Source of the DNA: Emydura subglobosa
Taxonomy: Eukaryota; Chordata; Testudines; Chelidae
DNA: 64,000 nt
Assembly: GCA_007922225.1 (NCBI GenBank)
Contig: ML679956.1
Span: 77,203,848 to 77,267,847 of the forward strand
Reading direction: 5' to 3'
Part shown: positions 9,374 to 19,486 of the stretch, piece by piece
Layout of the letters: every line of letters starts with the position of its first letter
Numbering within the stretch: position 1 is the stretch's first letter
Notes under the pieces: model-generated
Databases searched by the model: none
Seen by the model: the letters and a program-made list of their open reading frames with translations, nothing else
What the model was told of the DNA's origin: nothing
Made by a program: the position numbers and the translations under genes

Positions 9374-9557
9374 AGAGATGGGAAAAGGAAAGCTGAAAGT
9401 TTTTCAGTTCTCAAAATTTGGGGGGGGGGCAGTTCCATCCAAAAAAAAAAAAAAAATCTGACCCTTTTGGATTTTCCTTAAAGATGTTTAAAAATTAAAT
9501 TAAAAATGTTCAAAAATTGTTAAGAAATGTATTTACCATTTTTAACCAGCTCTAGTG
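9374..9557. mobile_element. AAAATTTT-family element, short copy
   Basis: It opens 'agagatggg' and closes 'taaccagctctag', the family's inverted ends. A G10 run at 9420-9429 and an A16 run at 9441-9456 lie inside. Confidence 0.6.
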
Positions 9558-9574
9558 TTTAGTAAGTTATCTTA

Positions 9575-10012
9575 AATAAGAACAGCCATACTGGGTCAGA
9601 CCAATGGTCCATCTAGCCCAGGTTCCTGTTTTCCGACAGTGGCTGGTGTCGTATGCTTCAGAGGGAATGAACAGAACAGGGCAATTATTTAATGATCCAT
9701 CCCCTGTTATCCAGCCCACAGACTGGCAGTCAGAGGCTTAGGGACACCCAGAGCATGGGGTTGCATCCTTGACCAACTTGGTTCATTTCCATTGCCGGAC
9801 CTGCATCTTGGCAGAGACTAGATGACCATTGCGGTCCCCTTTCACCCCATGATTTTCTGACCTATCCTCCATGAAGTTATCTAATTCTTTTTTGACCCCT
9901 TTTATCGTTTTGGCTTTCACAGCATCCCTTGGCAATGAGTTCCACAGGTTGACTGTGAGTTGCATGAAGAAATACTTCCTTTTGTTTGTTTTAAACCTGC
10001 TGTGATCCAGCA
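9575..10012 (-). mobile_element. CR1 LINE 3' end with ORF C-terminal codons, antisense
   Basis: On the minus strand the translation includes 'NLWNSLPRDAV' and 'KELDNF', the C-terminal end of a CR1 ORF2. The tail 'gaacagggcaattatttaat' and 'ctgggtcagacc' follows. About 80 bases near 9781-9861 look foreign to the tail, so a small insertion or subfamily difference is possible. The copy is truncated 5' of position 10,012. Confidence 0.85.
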
Positions 10013-10394
10013 GCTGGAAATACAGAGGAGGAGTCAGCATCATGTGACCAGCCAACTCTCTGTAGATCATCAGTTATGAAGAATGAGCCCAAGATTATAA
10101 AAGTGACAAGTGCCCAATTTGAGACATCTGAAAGGGGCTCGCTTTCCAGATCGTGCTGAGCACCTGTCCTCTGAGAATCAACTCTAACCGAGCTTGATTT
10201 AACCCCTACCCCCAGAATTGAAGCACCCCAAAAATCACAAATCACTTTTGAAAATCCTGGCAAACGTCCCTTCCCTGAGGAGTTCTCACTCTAAAGTGAC
10301 ACATTTCAGAAAGCAGTTTATAAATATTTACCTATACATTATCAATGACCATAGCTTCTTACGAGGCCCCCTTCCCTGTAAAATCTGAGCAACT
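10013..10394. other. No recognised feature
   Basis: Unique-looking sequence with overlapping short frames. Confidence 0.4.
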
Positions 10395-10475
10395 CGTAAT
10401 CTTTAACATGTTTATCTTCATAACACCCCGTGACGTAGGGTAGTGCTATTAACCCCATGGTACAGATGGGGAACT
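10395..10475 (-). repeat. MIR-like SINE, antisense, part 1
   Basis: The part runs 'catgtttatcttcataacac', 'gtagggtagtgctatt' and 'ggtacagatggggaact'. It is cut off here by a CR1 and resumes at 11,000 with the words that normally follow. Confidence 0.8.
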
Positions 10476-10998
10476 CATAAAATCTTAGACTATAAGGTCA
10501 GAAGAGACCATTATGATCATCTCGTCTGCACAACCAGGCCACAGAACCTCACCCACCCACTCCTGTAATAGACCCCTAACCTAAGACTGAGTTACTGAAG
10601 TCCTCAAATAATGATTTAAAGACTTCAAGGTAGAGAGAACCCACCAGCAAGTAACCCATGCCCCAAATTGCAGAGGAAGGCGAACCCCCCCCCAGGACCT
10701 ATGCCAACTTGCCCTGGGGGAAAATTCCCTCCCGACCCCAAATATGGCGATCAGCTAAACTCTGAGCATGTGGGCAAGACTCAACAGCCAGACATCCAGA
10801 AAGAATTCTCTGTAGCAACTCAGAACCCACCTCATCTAACATCCCATTACAGGCCATTGGGCATATATTCCACTAGTAGTCACAGATCAGTCAATTGCCA
10901 AATTAGGCTGTCCCATCATCCCATCCCCTCCATAAATTTATTAAGATCAGTCTTGAAGCCAGCTAGGTTTCTTGCCCCCCACTGCTCGGCTTGGAAGG
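10476..10998 (-). mobile_element. CR1 LINE 3' tail, antisense, inserted in a MIR
   Basis: Read on the minus strand it carries the tail landmarks also present at 38,555-38,968 and 55,911-56,373: 'ggaatagcc'-type codons near the 5' side, 'gatcgccatatttggggtcg', 'ggaattttcccccagg', a purine-rich 'ccttgaagtctttaaa' and a terminal 'ggtctcttctgacctta'. It splits the flanking MIR, so it is the younger insertion. Open frames inside are short and belong to the tail. Confidence 0.88.
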
Positions 10999-10999
10999 T

Positions 11000-11112
11000 A
11001 GGACACAGAGGATAAATAATTTGCTCAGGTCCCACAGGAAGTCTGTGGTAAAGCAGAAAACTTGGGTCACCTGAGTCACTGACCATTATGCTAACCACTG
11101 GGCCATCCTTCC
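11000..11112 (-). repeat. MIR-like SINE, antisense, part 2
   Basis: It continues part 1 with 'ggacacagaggataaataat', 'ttgctcaggtcccacagg' and 'ctaaccactgggccatcctt', the tRNA-like start of the element read antisense. Confidence 0.82.
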
Positions 11113-11294
11113 TCCCTGCTGCTGTGTTGGTCTAGATTAGTCAAGAAAGGAAACAGCTGGGAACACAGACCTGAGACATTGCCTATATCAGTAACAGTGT
11201 AAGGATTAGTCACTCTATCAACAGGCAATATCTGAGTAACTGATTTCTAATTTTATACTACATGTCTGATTGTGAGTGTTATTTATTATTTGTC

Positions 11295-11422
11295 ACAGTG
11301 GCACCCACAGGCCCTCATCATGGTTTGGGACCCGATTGTGCTAAGTATGAACCCACGTAGGCAGAGATAGTCCATGCCCCAAAGAGTTCACAGCTTCATT
11401 TACAAGCTGCAAGAAGTGAGTG
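11295..11422 (+). repeat. MIR-like composite SINE fragment
   Basis: It holds 'gggacccgattgtgctaagt' and 'tagtccatgccccaaagag' in the same order as at 34,395, 40,620 and 63,190. Confidence 0.65.
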
Positions 11423-12360
11423 CAACGAACAACAGGAGGAAATGGGAGAAGAAGGATGGTAATAATAAGGTAATGCAGTTTGTCAGAGCTGGGCCACACT
11501 AACCCTGTGTGGGTCTTCCTACGCCAGCAGAACCCGCTAGTGGAAATGCAGCATAAACCAACAAATGGGTACGATTTCCCAACCATCCTGCCCTGGTGGA
11601 AATGGCAGTGCCTGGTGCAGAACAAGGGGAAATTGGACCCATTTGTTCTTTTCTTTGCTGTTTCTCTTGATTCTAAGATAAATCCGCCTGGGCTAAAGGA
11701 TGCCATTGGCTCTTTGTGTATGGAAAACACAACTTCAACAGAGAAACTGAGGCAGAAACGTATTTCATGCCAATGCTATCATCACACATCTTGTGACAAA
11801 TCAGCTACACTACGGGCGGCCAGTTGCTGTTGTTTATCCCTCTCCCCCAAGTGGTTAAATGCCCAAGTAATGAAGGGTGCCATTCATGCACAGAAGGCAG
11901 GCAGGTGTACAGGGAAATTGTCCACCTCAGCTAACTCCTTAGTTTAACTTTCTTAAATGGGCTGCTATTATTGGGGTGAAAGCTCAATTTCCCTTATATT
12001 CTTCACTAAGAAGAGAAGCCCCAGGCGCCTTGCTTCTCACAAAATGCCATTTATAGAGCACAGTAAGTAAGAAGGAAATCAGAAGAGCAAATAGTAGCAG
12101 AAGCCTGGAAAAATCAGCTCCGTAAATTACATTTGGAGAAAGAAACACACATCACAGGTGCTTCTGCATCGTGCCTATTTACCAGCTTATATGGGAAATC
12201 AGTGCTTCAGAAAGGGACCCTACAGTATAAGCAACAAGAGCTGGGCCTGGGCTTTAAACCTTAGATCTGCGTCACCTGAGTGGGTGAGGAGGTGGATGAA
12301 TCTGAGTTTTGCCTGCAGCCTGTCTCCATAAGCCGTGATTTTTGCAGGAGATATAAACAC
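11423..12360. other. No recognised feature
   Basis: A 155-codon plus-strand frame (11,480-11,947) overlaps a 129-codon minus-strand frame. Neither has a domain or a splice context that I trust. The sequence looks unique. Confidence 0.4.
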
Positions 12361-12432
12361 TCAGGGCCTAATTCTCAGTTAAAGGCCCCTTTATGCCAGC
12401 CTGAAAATGCAAAAGGGCCTTAAAGGGGTGGA
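12361..12432. repeat. Hairpin repeat
   Basis: The arms 'aaaggcccctttatgcc' and 'gcaaaagggccttaaagg' pair. The outer word 'gggcctaattctcag' belongs to the GATCTGGCCC hairpin style. Confidence 0.5.
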
Positions 12433-12705
12433 AACCACCCACTGGGAATGTGTCCTGTAGAGTGGGTCTCTCTGCAAAAGGGACTTTTGCAAACCCTATT
12501 CCCAGCCTTCCTCTGAGGGTTTGTGATGGTGTCAGGCTAGCTGTCGGGAGGGTGAAGAAGATGACGGGGAGGGGCTATGGCTGGAAAAGCACTGTGCTAC
12601 AGTTGTTCTCTGCATCCCAGAAGGGGTTCTGAGAATTGGTCCCTCAGACATCAACACACAAGCCAACCTTTGGGGGTTAGGAAGAAACGTCCTCTAATAG
12701 TTTAT
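12433..12705. other. No recognised feature
   Basis: Unique-looking sequence. Confidence 0.35.
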
Positions 12706-12790
12706 TCCGTAATTGCCCAGGAGGGGGTTTTTTACACCTCCCTCAAAAGCATCTGGTGCTGGCCACTGTGGGAGACAGGATGTGAGGTTC
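12706..12790 (+). mobile_element. CR1 3'-tail fragment, sense
   Basis: The words 'cagcatctggtgctgg'-like 'agcatctggtgctggccac' and 'ggagacaggatg' match the CR1 tail seen at 8930-8975 and 42,160-42,190. Only this central part of the tail survives. Confidence 0.65.
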
Positions 12791-12879
12791 TGCAGGGATG
12801 GAACCCAGGGCTGTAGGATGGCCGACATCTCCATTTTGCTACCTGGCAGCCGTGATAGGGCTGCATGCATTACCACCTA

Positions 12880-13440
12880 GCACCTGTGGAGATCAACACC
12901 ACAGGAAGTACCACCTCGGAAGGCCAGATTGACAGCTTCCCTCATGACTCCTGATTGGTCCAGGAGCCCTATTTAAGCCCAGGAGGAGTTCCAGGAAGTC
13001 TCTGTGTGATGAGGTGGACTCCCTTGCTGGCCATAGCGATTGGCCTTGCCTCTTTTCTGGCTCCTGGACTCCCAACCCCGGCCTGGACTCTCAGCTTTCA
13101 CTCTTGAACTCCGACCCCGATCCTGACCCCTGGCTTCGGTATTTGGACCCTGACTCTGGCTTTACTTCTTGGTTTCAGTACAGAGACTCCAACTTTTGAC
13201 CCCTGATTTTGGTACCTGGACTCCGACTTCGGCTTGATCCCTGGGCTTCAGTGCTTGAACTCTGACTCTGACTAAGGACCCTGGCTTTGCCCTTGAACTC
13301 TGCGGGTATAAAATGTTTCCTGCCCTTTGGTGTCGGTTGTAGGGCCCTCATCCCAGCCCCATACTTAGGCTACCACTGGTAGACTCTGATTGCTGAACTC
13401 TGGCAACAGCCCTGACTCTAGGCCTGACCATTCAAGCCCC
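12880..13440 (+). mobile_element. LTR-like element with a TATA-like box and a GACTCTGGCT array
   Basis: A TATA-like 'ctatttaagcccaggagg' lies at 12,969-12,986, and its downstream words resemble 'tataaagcccaggagctg' at 29,973. From about 13,050 to 13,290 there are some ten degenerate units built on 'gactctggctt', 'ctgacccctgg' and 'cctggactcc'. I interpret this as a promoter-bearing LTR followed by a degenerate internal array. No retroviral gene is present. An unrelated tandem array next to a chance TATA motif is the alternative. Confidence 0.5.
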
Positions 13441-13445
13441 GGTTG

Positions 13446-13490
13446 TGACCCAGGATACTGGTCTAGGTGGACCATTCACCTGATCCTATT
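13446..13490 (+). mobile_element. CR1 3'-tail fragment, sense
   Basis: The words 'gacccaggatactggtctag' and 'gtggaccattcacctgatcc' resemble the terminal CR1 tail. The fragment is too short to place in a subfamily. Confidence 0.5.
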
Positions 13491-14212
13491 CCTCTGTTCC
13501 TGGCTGAGCCTGCCTTCAGACAAGAGTCCAGGAAATCATGAAGTTTGTTCTCTGCTTCACTTAACCTCTGACTATTTACAACAGTTGAAGGCAATGTTTG
13601 TTTGTGGAAGTCAGACAAGGGTTTTGTTTTCTTGTTCTTTTCATAGCCTATTATCAAAACCACAATGAAACCAAAGCAAGAATGATCTCATCCATGCCCT
13701 TCAATAGTCAGACAGCTCTTTCCAGAAGGATGAAGGCATACATTATCTCAGTCTCCTACAATCCAGCAGACAAGTGATCCCAGCTGATCCCCTCTCTCAA
13801 TCAACTTCTGCACCGGAAGGCTAGAAACCAAAGCAGAACTGTACTCATCTCAGTAGTTTCAAATTCACAGGAGTCTGTGTCAACCCTTGTTTTGGTTGTG
13901 ATTCATGTAAGTTCAGCTCTGAAGTTTCTTCTTGAAACCACCACGTTTTGTCTGCTTTCTTGTCTAAAGCATGGAAAATGGCAAATTTTAGGTGGTGTCG
14001 ACACTATACCACTCATTGGGCCAATGTGGTTGATAGAACAACTCGCGTTCATGAACGGGTTCATGAATTCTTTGACAAACTGAGATCTCATCCACATTAT
14101 AGAAACGACTATGTTTGGGAGGCGTGTACTCTCCCAACACATGATACAGTCCCATCTATGCTATGAAATCTTCTGTATTGGGAAGACATGATTTTAACAT
14201 GTCCCCCGACAG
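13491..14212. other. No recognised feature
   Basis: Unique-looking sequence. A short local inverted repeat, 'gttcatgaac' then 'gttcatgaat', lies near 14,048-14,068. Overlapping frames of 60-80 codons cover it on both strands but match no family that I know. Confidence 0.4.
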
Positions 14213-14500
14213 AGGATATGTCTACATTGGAGCTGGAGGTGTAATTTCCAACTCAGGTAGACATACCCATGCTAGGTCTGATCAAGCTAGTGAGCTAAAA
14301 ATAGAATTGTATTAAAAGCTGCAAGAGTGGCAGGATGGACTAGCCACCCAGAGTACAATCCTATCCGAGACACTAGATATGTAAGCAGGAAGACTTACCT
14401 GTCCCACTGTCCTTGCAGCTGCCGCTACGCTGATATTTTTAGTGCAGGTGTCTCTACCCGCACTGAAATTTACACCTCCAGTTCCAGTGTGGACAAGCCC
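14213..14500. mobile_element. Inverted-repeat element with TGTCTAC-type ends
   Basis: The left end (14,213-14,247, with 'ggagctggaggtgtaattt') pairs with the right end (14,466-14,495, with 'aaatttacacctccag' and 'ccagtgtggaca'). The inverted ends are about 30 bases long. The 220-base interior has no frame of note. This is a non-autonomous DNA transposon by structure. Confidence 0.78.
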
Positions 14501-14760
14501 ACTGTTAAAACATGGTTTGTTCTTGCAGTGCAGATGGGACCTTGTGTGAAGATATGTCCCTTTAAGGGCTGTATCCAGATTATGTGAATAGGTGCCTTAG
14601 GGTGAGCTGCAAGTAGTACCGATATAGCACTTGAGCAGAAACACCCTTCTCAGAACTGCTGAGCTGAATCTCTAATAAATGATATATTCTGATCTTCCTA
14701 AAGTCCTGACTGAGTCTCCTTACGCAGAACCAACAAACACTACATGGTACCAGGATTGGA
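14501..14760 (+). mobile_element. Candidate LTR 3' end
   Basis: An AATAAA lies at 14,674-14,679 and is followed by 'gactgagtctccttac'. At 14,744 there is 'tggtaccagg', which resembles a primer-binding site placed just after an LTR. No downstream gag or pol sequence is visible, because a GGTGACC element begins about 25 bases later. Confidence 0.32.
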
Positions 14761-14767
14761 CGGATAT

Positions 14768-14889
14768 CCGGTGATCGGATGTTCCACTTTTATAGGGACA
14801 GTCCCAAAAGTCGAAACCTCATCTTATATAGATGCCTATTGCCAACCACCCCATCCCAATTTTTCAAACTTGCTACCTGGTCACCCTAG
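14768..14889 (+). mobile_element. GGTGACC inverted-repeat element, degraded
   Basis: The body 'ttttatagggacagtccc' and 'cttatatagatgcctatt' and the right end 'acctggtcaccctag' match the copies at 43,387-43,507 and 58,732-58,855. The left end is mutated to 'ccggtgatcgga'. Confidence 0.75.
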
Positions 14890-15514
14890 ATGGATAAGAA
14901 TGACTGGAGAAGAGAGTACAGGACAAAAGGGGTAAAGAAAATGGAATAGCTGAATGTTCTACCGGCATGAAGTTATCTGGCACTGCAGCAGGTGGGGCGT
15001 GTTAAAGACGAGGCCCCTGGTCTTCCTACCCTGTGCATGGAGCCGGTGGTCCAGGGAGGTCTGAGGAAGCCAGGCACAGGATTGGGCGGAGGGAGGGACT
15101 TCACTGTATAGGAAGGCCCAGGGCACGAACTACCAGAATTGCTCAGTGGATGCAGAGGGTGTAGCTCCCCCAAATGCAAAGGGGACCTTCCCCTCCCCCA
15201 TAGCACAACACCCCCATCCATGCCTATGTTACTTCCACATTTGGGATCCAGGCAGCTGTGTGGAACAGGTAGGCAGAGGGTATGAATGGGGAGGGCTGTC
15301 CATGAAGTGCACATCTAATTTTGACTTCTGCTTCCCATGCTCATTCTTTGGACAGACAGAGGGACGAGAACAGATCTCCTTTGCACTGGTTCTGCTCAGC
15401 TGGTTAGAAATCACAGCTGAAGTTACACCGATGCATATCTCAGATTTAGGAGATACAGGATAATCTGCCCCCACATTAGGTTATAGATTGTTTTACCCTG
15501 AAACATGGGGGTAA
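14890..15514. other. No recognised feature
   Basis: A 113-codon minus-strand frame (14,973-15,314) and a 105-codon plus-strand frame (15,146-15,463) overlap each other and show no domain. I see no coding evidence. Confidence 0.4.
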
Positions 15515-15968
15515 TTAGAGCTGGGCAGGAACCAGATTTTCTATTTTGCAGGAAATTCTGCCATTTTGATTTTTTTTCCCTGTTCCAAGATGGAATGAAA
15601 ACAAACAAAAAATCTGATAATTTCTCATGAAACGAAAGTTTAAAAAATCAGTTCAGGTTGAAGGAAAATTTGATCAAATCGAAACATTTCACCAGGATTT
15701 TAACCTTTTAAAACGGTTTTAAAAACCTTTTTATCTACAAAGCAAGTTTCATTTAAAAAAGGTCGTTGCAAAATGAAATATAGAAACATCCAGTTCCAAA
15801 AATGTTAAAACAGGATGTTTCAGCATTAGCAAAATGCTTTGGATGCTTTTGAGGCGGTTGGAGGGGGGAGAGGATGAAATAACACATTTTCCTAAACATT
15901 TCAATTTCAATGAAAATGTCTTTTTTTTTTTAATCAATAAAACGTATTGCTGAATAATTTCCGACCAG
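15515..15968. mobile_element. AAAATTTT-rich fold-back element
   Basis: It opens 'tagagctgggcagga' and closes near 'tccgaccagg'. The interior is filled with 'aacatttc', 'gaaaatttg' and 'aaaacgg' words. It is the third large copy in the window. Confidence 0.6.
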
Positions 15969-16039
15969 GTAATGTGCTTTCCAAAATGTATGTTGGTATT
16001 AACAACTATAACTCTGCATATACTTGTTACCTGTACATG

Positions 16040-16095
16040 GCCTCACAGAAATGTAGAGCCAGAAGGGACTCAAGCGCACCAGTCCCTAACTGAAT
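16040..16095 (-). mobile_element. CR1 3'-terminal fragment, antisense
   Basis: The words 'agaaatgtagagccagaagg' and 'gactcaag' are the antisense terminus of a CR1 tail. Only about 50 bases survive. Confidence 0.55.
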
Positions 16096-16159
16096 CTTGC
16101 TAAGGTGTTGGCCTCAATGGGAACCCTACATCCCCGTTCCTTCCTGGGGTAAGGCACCT

Positions 16160-16865
16160 ACATGCTATCTGCTGTAAAGTGACTCACGGCTCAATCTCAC
16201 CTCCACATGGGGGCAATGGCTCTGTATTGTATGGGCTGCGGAGTGGTCTATTGCCTGCAGGAAGACCCAGGGTTTCATGCGCCTCGTCTCGGTGTCCTGC
16301 ATCCCTGTATTAAAGAGACAGGCGCCATGTTTCTGAACTATGTGGGTTGCATTTTGACTCCCGTGGTGGGGTATACAATCCCCACACTGCACAGCAAGGG
16401 GTTAAGGTGCTGCTCCAGGCTCAGGTAGCTCCGCCCCGCCACACCTGCATGGCAGACACAGGCTGGGGGAGGAGCTTAAAAGGGAAGCAGAGCAGCTCCC
16501 CTGTCCACAGCTCAGGGAAGAGGACAGACCTTCAGCTCTTGAGGAAAGGGCTGACTGAAGGCAGGAGCTTCCCAGATGACCACAGCCTGAAGGTCCTCCC
16601 TGACGGAAAGGAGGACCAGCTTCTGAGGCACCCTGAAAAGGGGTTGTTCCCCCCCTCTCTCTTTCTTATTATCTCAGTTTATTTGCATTTTGTTTATGCA
16701 CTACCCCGGAAGGGGAGAGGCTTTCCAATGAGGCCCAAGTGACCAGAAAAGGTAGGTCACTGCAGAGGCAGAACATCTGTCGGCAGGAGATACCCAGCAG
16801 GGAAAGGGCTGCTGCGCCCATGCCTGGCCACAAAGAGGTGCCAGCAATGAATCACCCCCTTCACA
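16160..16865 (+). mobile_element. LTR-like interspersed repeat
   Basis: Near 16,369 the sequence has a palindromic 'ggggtatacaatcccc'. A TATA-like 'gagcttaaaaggg' follows at 16,471, then a purine-rich stretch and 'actaccccggaaggggagag' at 16,700. I recognise the last block as part of a recurrent turtle repeat with LTR-like layout. The 131-codon frame at 16,347-16,742 crosses it and has no retroviral motif. The edges are uncertain. Confidence 0.42.
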
Positions 16866-17820
16866 GCCCGTTCCAGAATGGGTGTCACCTAAACTGTGGT
16901 ATCTAAATGTGGTAGGCTCTTCCCCCATGCCCTGCACCCCGACACGGGACACAGCGATGTCACAATGATTGTGTCAATGCCCTTTCACAGAGTGGCGGAG
17001 TCCATTCCAGTGCAGTTCAATATAATTAGCGACTCTGGCGTCTCAGTTTACCCCACCTGCCCGGCCATAAAAGGATCCAGTCCCGTAGGCAATTTTTTTT
17101 TTTCTCATTTGCCAGGACTAGATTTGTGGTGCAACAAGCCATCTCCCTCAGCAGTCCGGATTTATTAACCCCTTCAGTGACTTCTCTTTGGAGAAGGGGG
17201 TGGTTGGTTTAAAGGCAAGCCCTTTAGCGCCAACACTGCTGATTTACCCTAGCTGAGGAGCCGTTCAAAATTCTCCCTTCCAGTCAATGATTTCGAGCAA
17301 GTTGCGGTCTGTAGCACCTGAGCGGGTGAGCACCTGGTGGAGATTGTCAGTGACTTCACCCGCCTCGGGTCTGCTGTTGACAACGTTGGCTGAACTGAGA
17401 AAGAATGTGAAGCCCATTCTGCAAAAGCATTGACAGGAATGTGGCATCTCACTGTGAACGTTTTCTGCAGAGCGAACACCCGGGGAAGTAGAGAAACGAA
17501 TTTCAGTGAGGCTCTAAAAAAATCGTGCAGCCTGGGTCCTGTGAAGATGGAAAATGCAATCGATAACGTGGGGTTTCTGACGCATTCGTGCTGTGGGGCT
17601 TTCTCGTCTTTTATCTACTCATCAAAAATAACTCAAGGCAAATTAGCACTGGTTAGAATATAGGCTGATTTTTTTTAAAAAACAACCCACAACACTTTCC
17701 ATGCAAGTTAATTACTTCTGATGATTAACAACTCCCCGGACAGAGAGGGAGAAATATGTGATGTCTGCCTGAACTGTCCAAAGTAATTGTGAAGCACATT
17801 CAATATGGTCCATTCGTTCG
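16866..17820. other. No recognised feature
   Basis: Unique-looking sequence with several frames of 60-90 codons and no domain. A T run lies near 17,092-17,103. Confidence 0.4.
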
Positions 17821-17821
17821 G

Positions 17822-17906
17822 GCACAGGAGTGGAAGTCAAGAGATCTGTGTTCTATTACCAGCCTTCCCAAAGACTAGCTGTGGGCACTAGGGCAGTTTA
17901 TTTAAA
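17822..17906 (+). repeat. MIR-like SINE fragment, sense
   Basis: The order 'aagagatctgtgttctatta', 'ccagccttccc' and 'agctgtgggcactagggcag' follows the MIR body but is degraded. Confidence 0.5.
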
Positions 17907-17910
17907 GCCT

Positions 17911-17978
17911 GATCCAAAACCTATTGAAGACAATAGGAATTTTGCCATTGATTCCAATGGGTCTGTGATCAGGGCCTT
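17911..17978. repeat. Hairpin repeat of the CATTGAAGTCAATGG type
   Basis: The left 'tgatccaaaacctattgaag' pairs with the right 'ttccaatgggtctgtgatca' around 'ggaattttgcc'. It is the same family as at 903-968. Confidence 0.68.
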
Positions 17979-17988
17979 AGTCCTAAGG

Positions 17989-18032
17989 ACATCTGTCCAT
18001 CTATCCATCCATCCAACCATCCAACCAACCAA
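17989..18032 (+). repeat. CATC/CAAC tetranucleotide array
   Basis: Consecutive catc, tatc and caac units run for about 44 bases and lead directly into a SINE-like segment. Confidence 0.9.
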
Positions 18033-18120
18033 CCTCGGGCACTTATAAGGCCCCCATCACCAAAGTATCTTTAAAGTATTTACCCTCACAACACCCCTGT
18101 GAAGCAGGGAAGTGCTAATG
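18033..18120 (-). repeat. MIR-like SINE, antisense, part 1
   Basis: It contains 'cccatcaccaaagtatcttt', 'ttaccctcacaacacccctg' and 'gaagcagggaagtgct'. This is the antisense 3' region of the composite SINE. Confidence 0.7.
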
Positions 18121-18290
18121 TGTTTGCAAAAATTCCCCACCAAACAATTTGGAATGAACAAACCTCTAAACATCGCAATTTGTTTGCAGATGGTTTGGAA
18201 ACATTAAAAAATGGGCTCAATCCATCAGTTCTTACTGGGTGGAGAGACACACAGCTGACTTTATTATTAATTCTTTATTAATATTATTTG
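18121..18290. other. Short stretch with no recognised element
   Basis: AT-rich sequence that splits two SINE-like parts. I cannot tell whether it is an insertion or diverged SINE sequence. Confidence 0.35.
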
Positions 18291-18660
18291 TATTATAAAT
18301 GCTCTCAGAAGCCTGAAGCGCAGAGCCACGTTGCAAACACAGAGTAGTTCCTGCACCAAAGAGCTGACAGTCTAAATAGACAAGGCAGCCTAAGCGTGGG
18401 AGAAAGAAAAAAATATTCCCTCCCCCCCTTTATAGATGGGGAACTAAGTGATTAAGACCGCAATATTGCAAACACTTACTTTAAGTATATGAGTAATCCC
18501 AGGGACTTCAGTGGGATTTCTGATGAGTTCACAGTTATGCATGTGCATAATTTTTTGTACGATCGGGACCTACATGATCGTCCACGTCACACAGGAGGTC
18601 TACAGCAGAGTTAGGAATTGGACCGAGATCGCCGGTGGTGCCTTTAAACACAAGTCCATC
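18291..18660 (-). repeat. MIR-like composite SINE, antisense, interrupted
   Basis: The parts 'gcaccaaagagctgacagtc', 'tagatggggaactaagtgat' and, after an interruption, 'cacacaggaggtctacagca' and 'gttaggaattggaccgag' follow the antisense order. The interruption at about 18,456-18,571 is a hairpin element listed separately. Confidence 0.68.
18456..18571. mobile_element. Hairpin element inserted in a SINE
   Basis: The left arm 'gcaaacacttactttaagta' and 'gagtaatccca' pairs imperfectly with the right arm 'gtgggatttc' through 'ttatgcatgtgcataa'. The centre is 'gggacttcag'. I recognise the order as a fold-back family in turtles. It divides a SINE that otherwise reads through. Confidence 0.6.
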
Positions 18661-18999
18661 TTTCCTCTCTGAATGGACATCTTGGGCCATTCCCTAGCTG
18701 AACTATAATAAGGAGAAAGCAGTGTATATAGAAGGACAGACACACACACTGGGTGTTCATGTTAGAACTAGTCATTAGCAGACAAGTTGTTTTCATTCTA
18801 ACCACTGGATTGGCCTGGTGTGTTTCCAAAGGAAGTGTAATGCACCATAATTACTAAATATAGGCTGTAAAAAAGCAACCCCTGTGCACGGTACTAGGGT
18901 TCAGGTTTTCCACTCTCAAGCCACGTGACTGATTTTGATATCACAGCTAAAGATTCTTAGAAAACACAAGGCAATTACTGCACTTTTTAGTGAAGGACC
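18661..18999. other. No recognised feature
   Basis: Unique-looking sequence up to a short C run that precedes the next CR1. Confidence 0.4.
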
Positions 19000-19478
19000 C
19001 CCCCCACTACAGGAAGGATGTGGAGAAATTGGAGAGAGTCCAGCGGAGGGCAATGAAAATGATTAGGGGGTTGGAGCACATGACTTATGAAGAGAGGCTG
19101 AGGGAGCTGGGTTTATTTAATCTGCAGAAGAGAAGAATGAGGGGGGGAATTTGATAGCAGCCTTTAACTACCTGAAGGGGGTTCCAGAGAGGATGGAGCT
19201 AGGTTGTTCTCAGTGGTGGCAGATGACAGAACAAGGAGCAATGGTCTTAAGTTGCAGGGCAGGAGGTCTAGGTTGGACATTAGGAAAAAGTTTTTCCCTA
19301 GGCAGGTGGTGAACCTGGGTTACTAGGGAGGTGGTGGAATCTCCATCTTTAGAGGTTTTTAAGGCCTGGCTTGACAAAGCCCTGGCTGGGATGAGTTAGA
19401 TGGGGTTAGTCCTGCTTTGAGCAGAGGGTTGGACTAGATGACTTCCTGAGGTCCCTTCCATCCCTAATACTCTATGTT
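19000..19478 (+). mobile_element. CR1 LINE 3' part, sense
   Basis: It encodes the last ORF2 residues ('[11 protein letters not shown]', '[11 protein letters not shown]', 'LFNLQK' by translation, with frameshifts) and then the tail ending 'gaggtcccttccatccc' and 'actctatg'. A base shift in the G run near 19,141 breaks the frame. The 5' truncation lies at the C run near 19,000. Confidence 0.9.
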
Positions 19479-19486
19479 TTAAATCT

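Noticed and set aside
11480..11947. 155-codon plus-strand frame
   Set aside because: A 129-codon frame overlaps it on the other strand. No domain, signal peptide or convincing splice context is seen.
14040..14070. Palindromic GTTCATGAAC word as an operator-like site
   Set aside because: One short local inverted repeat in unique vertebrate DNA is expected by chance.
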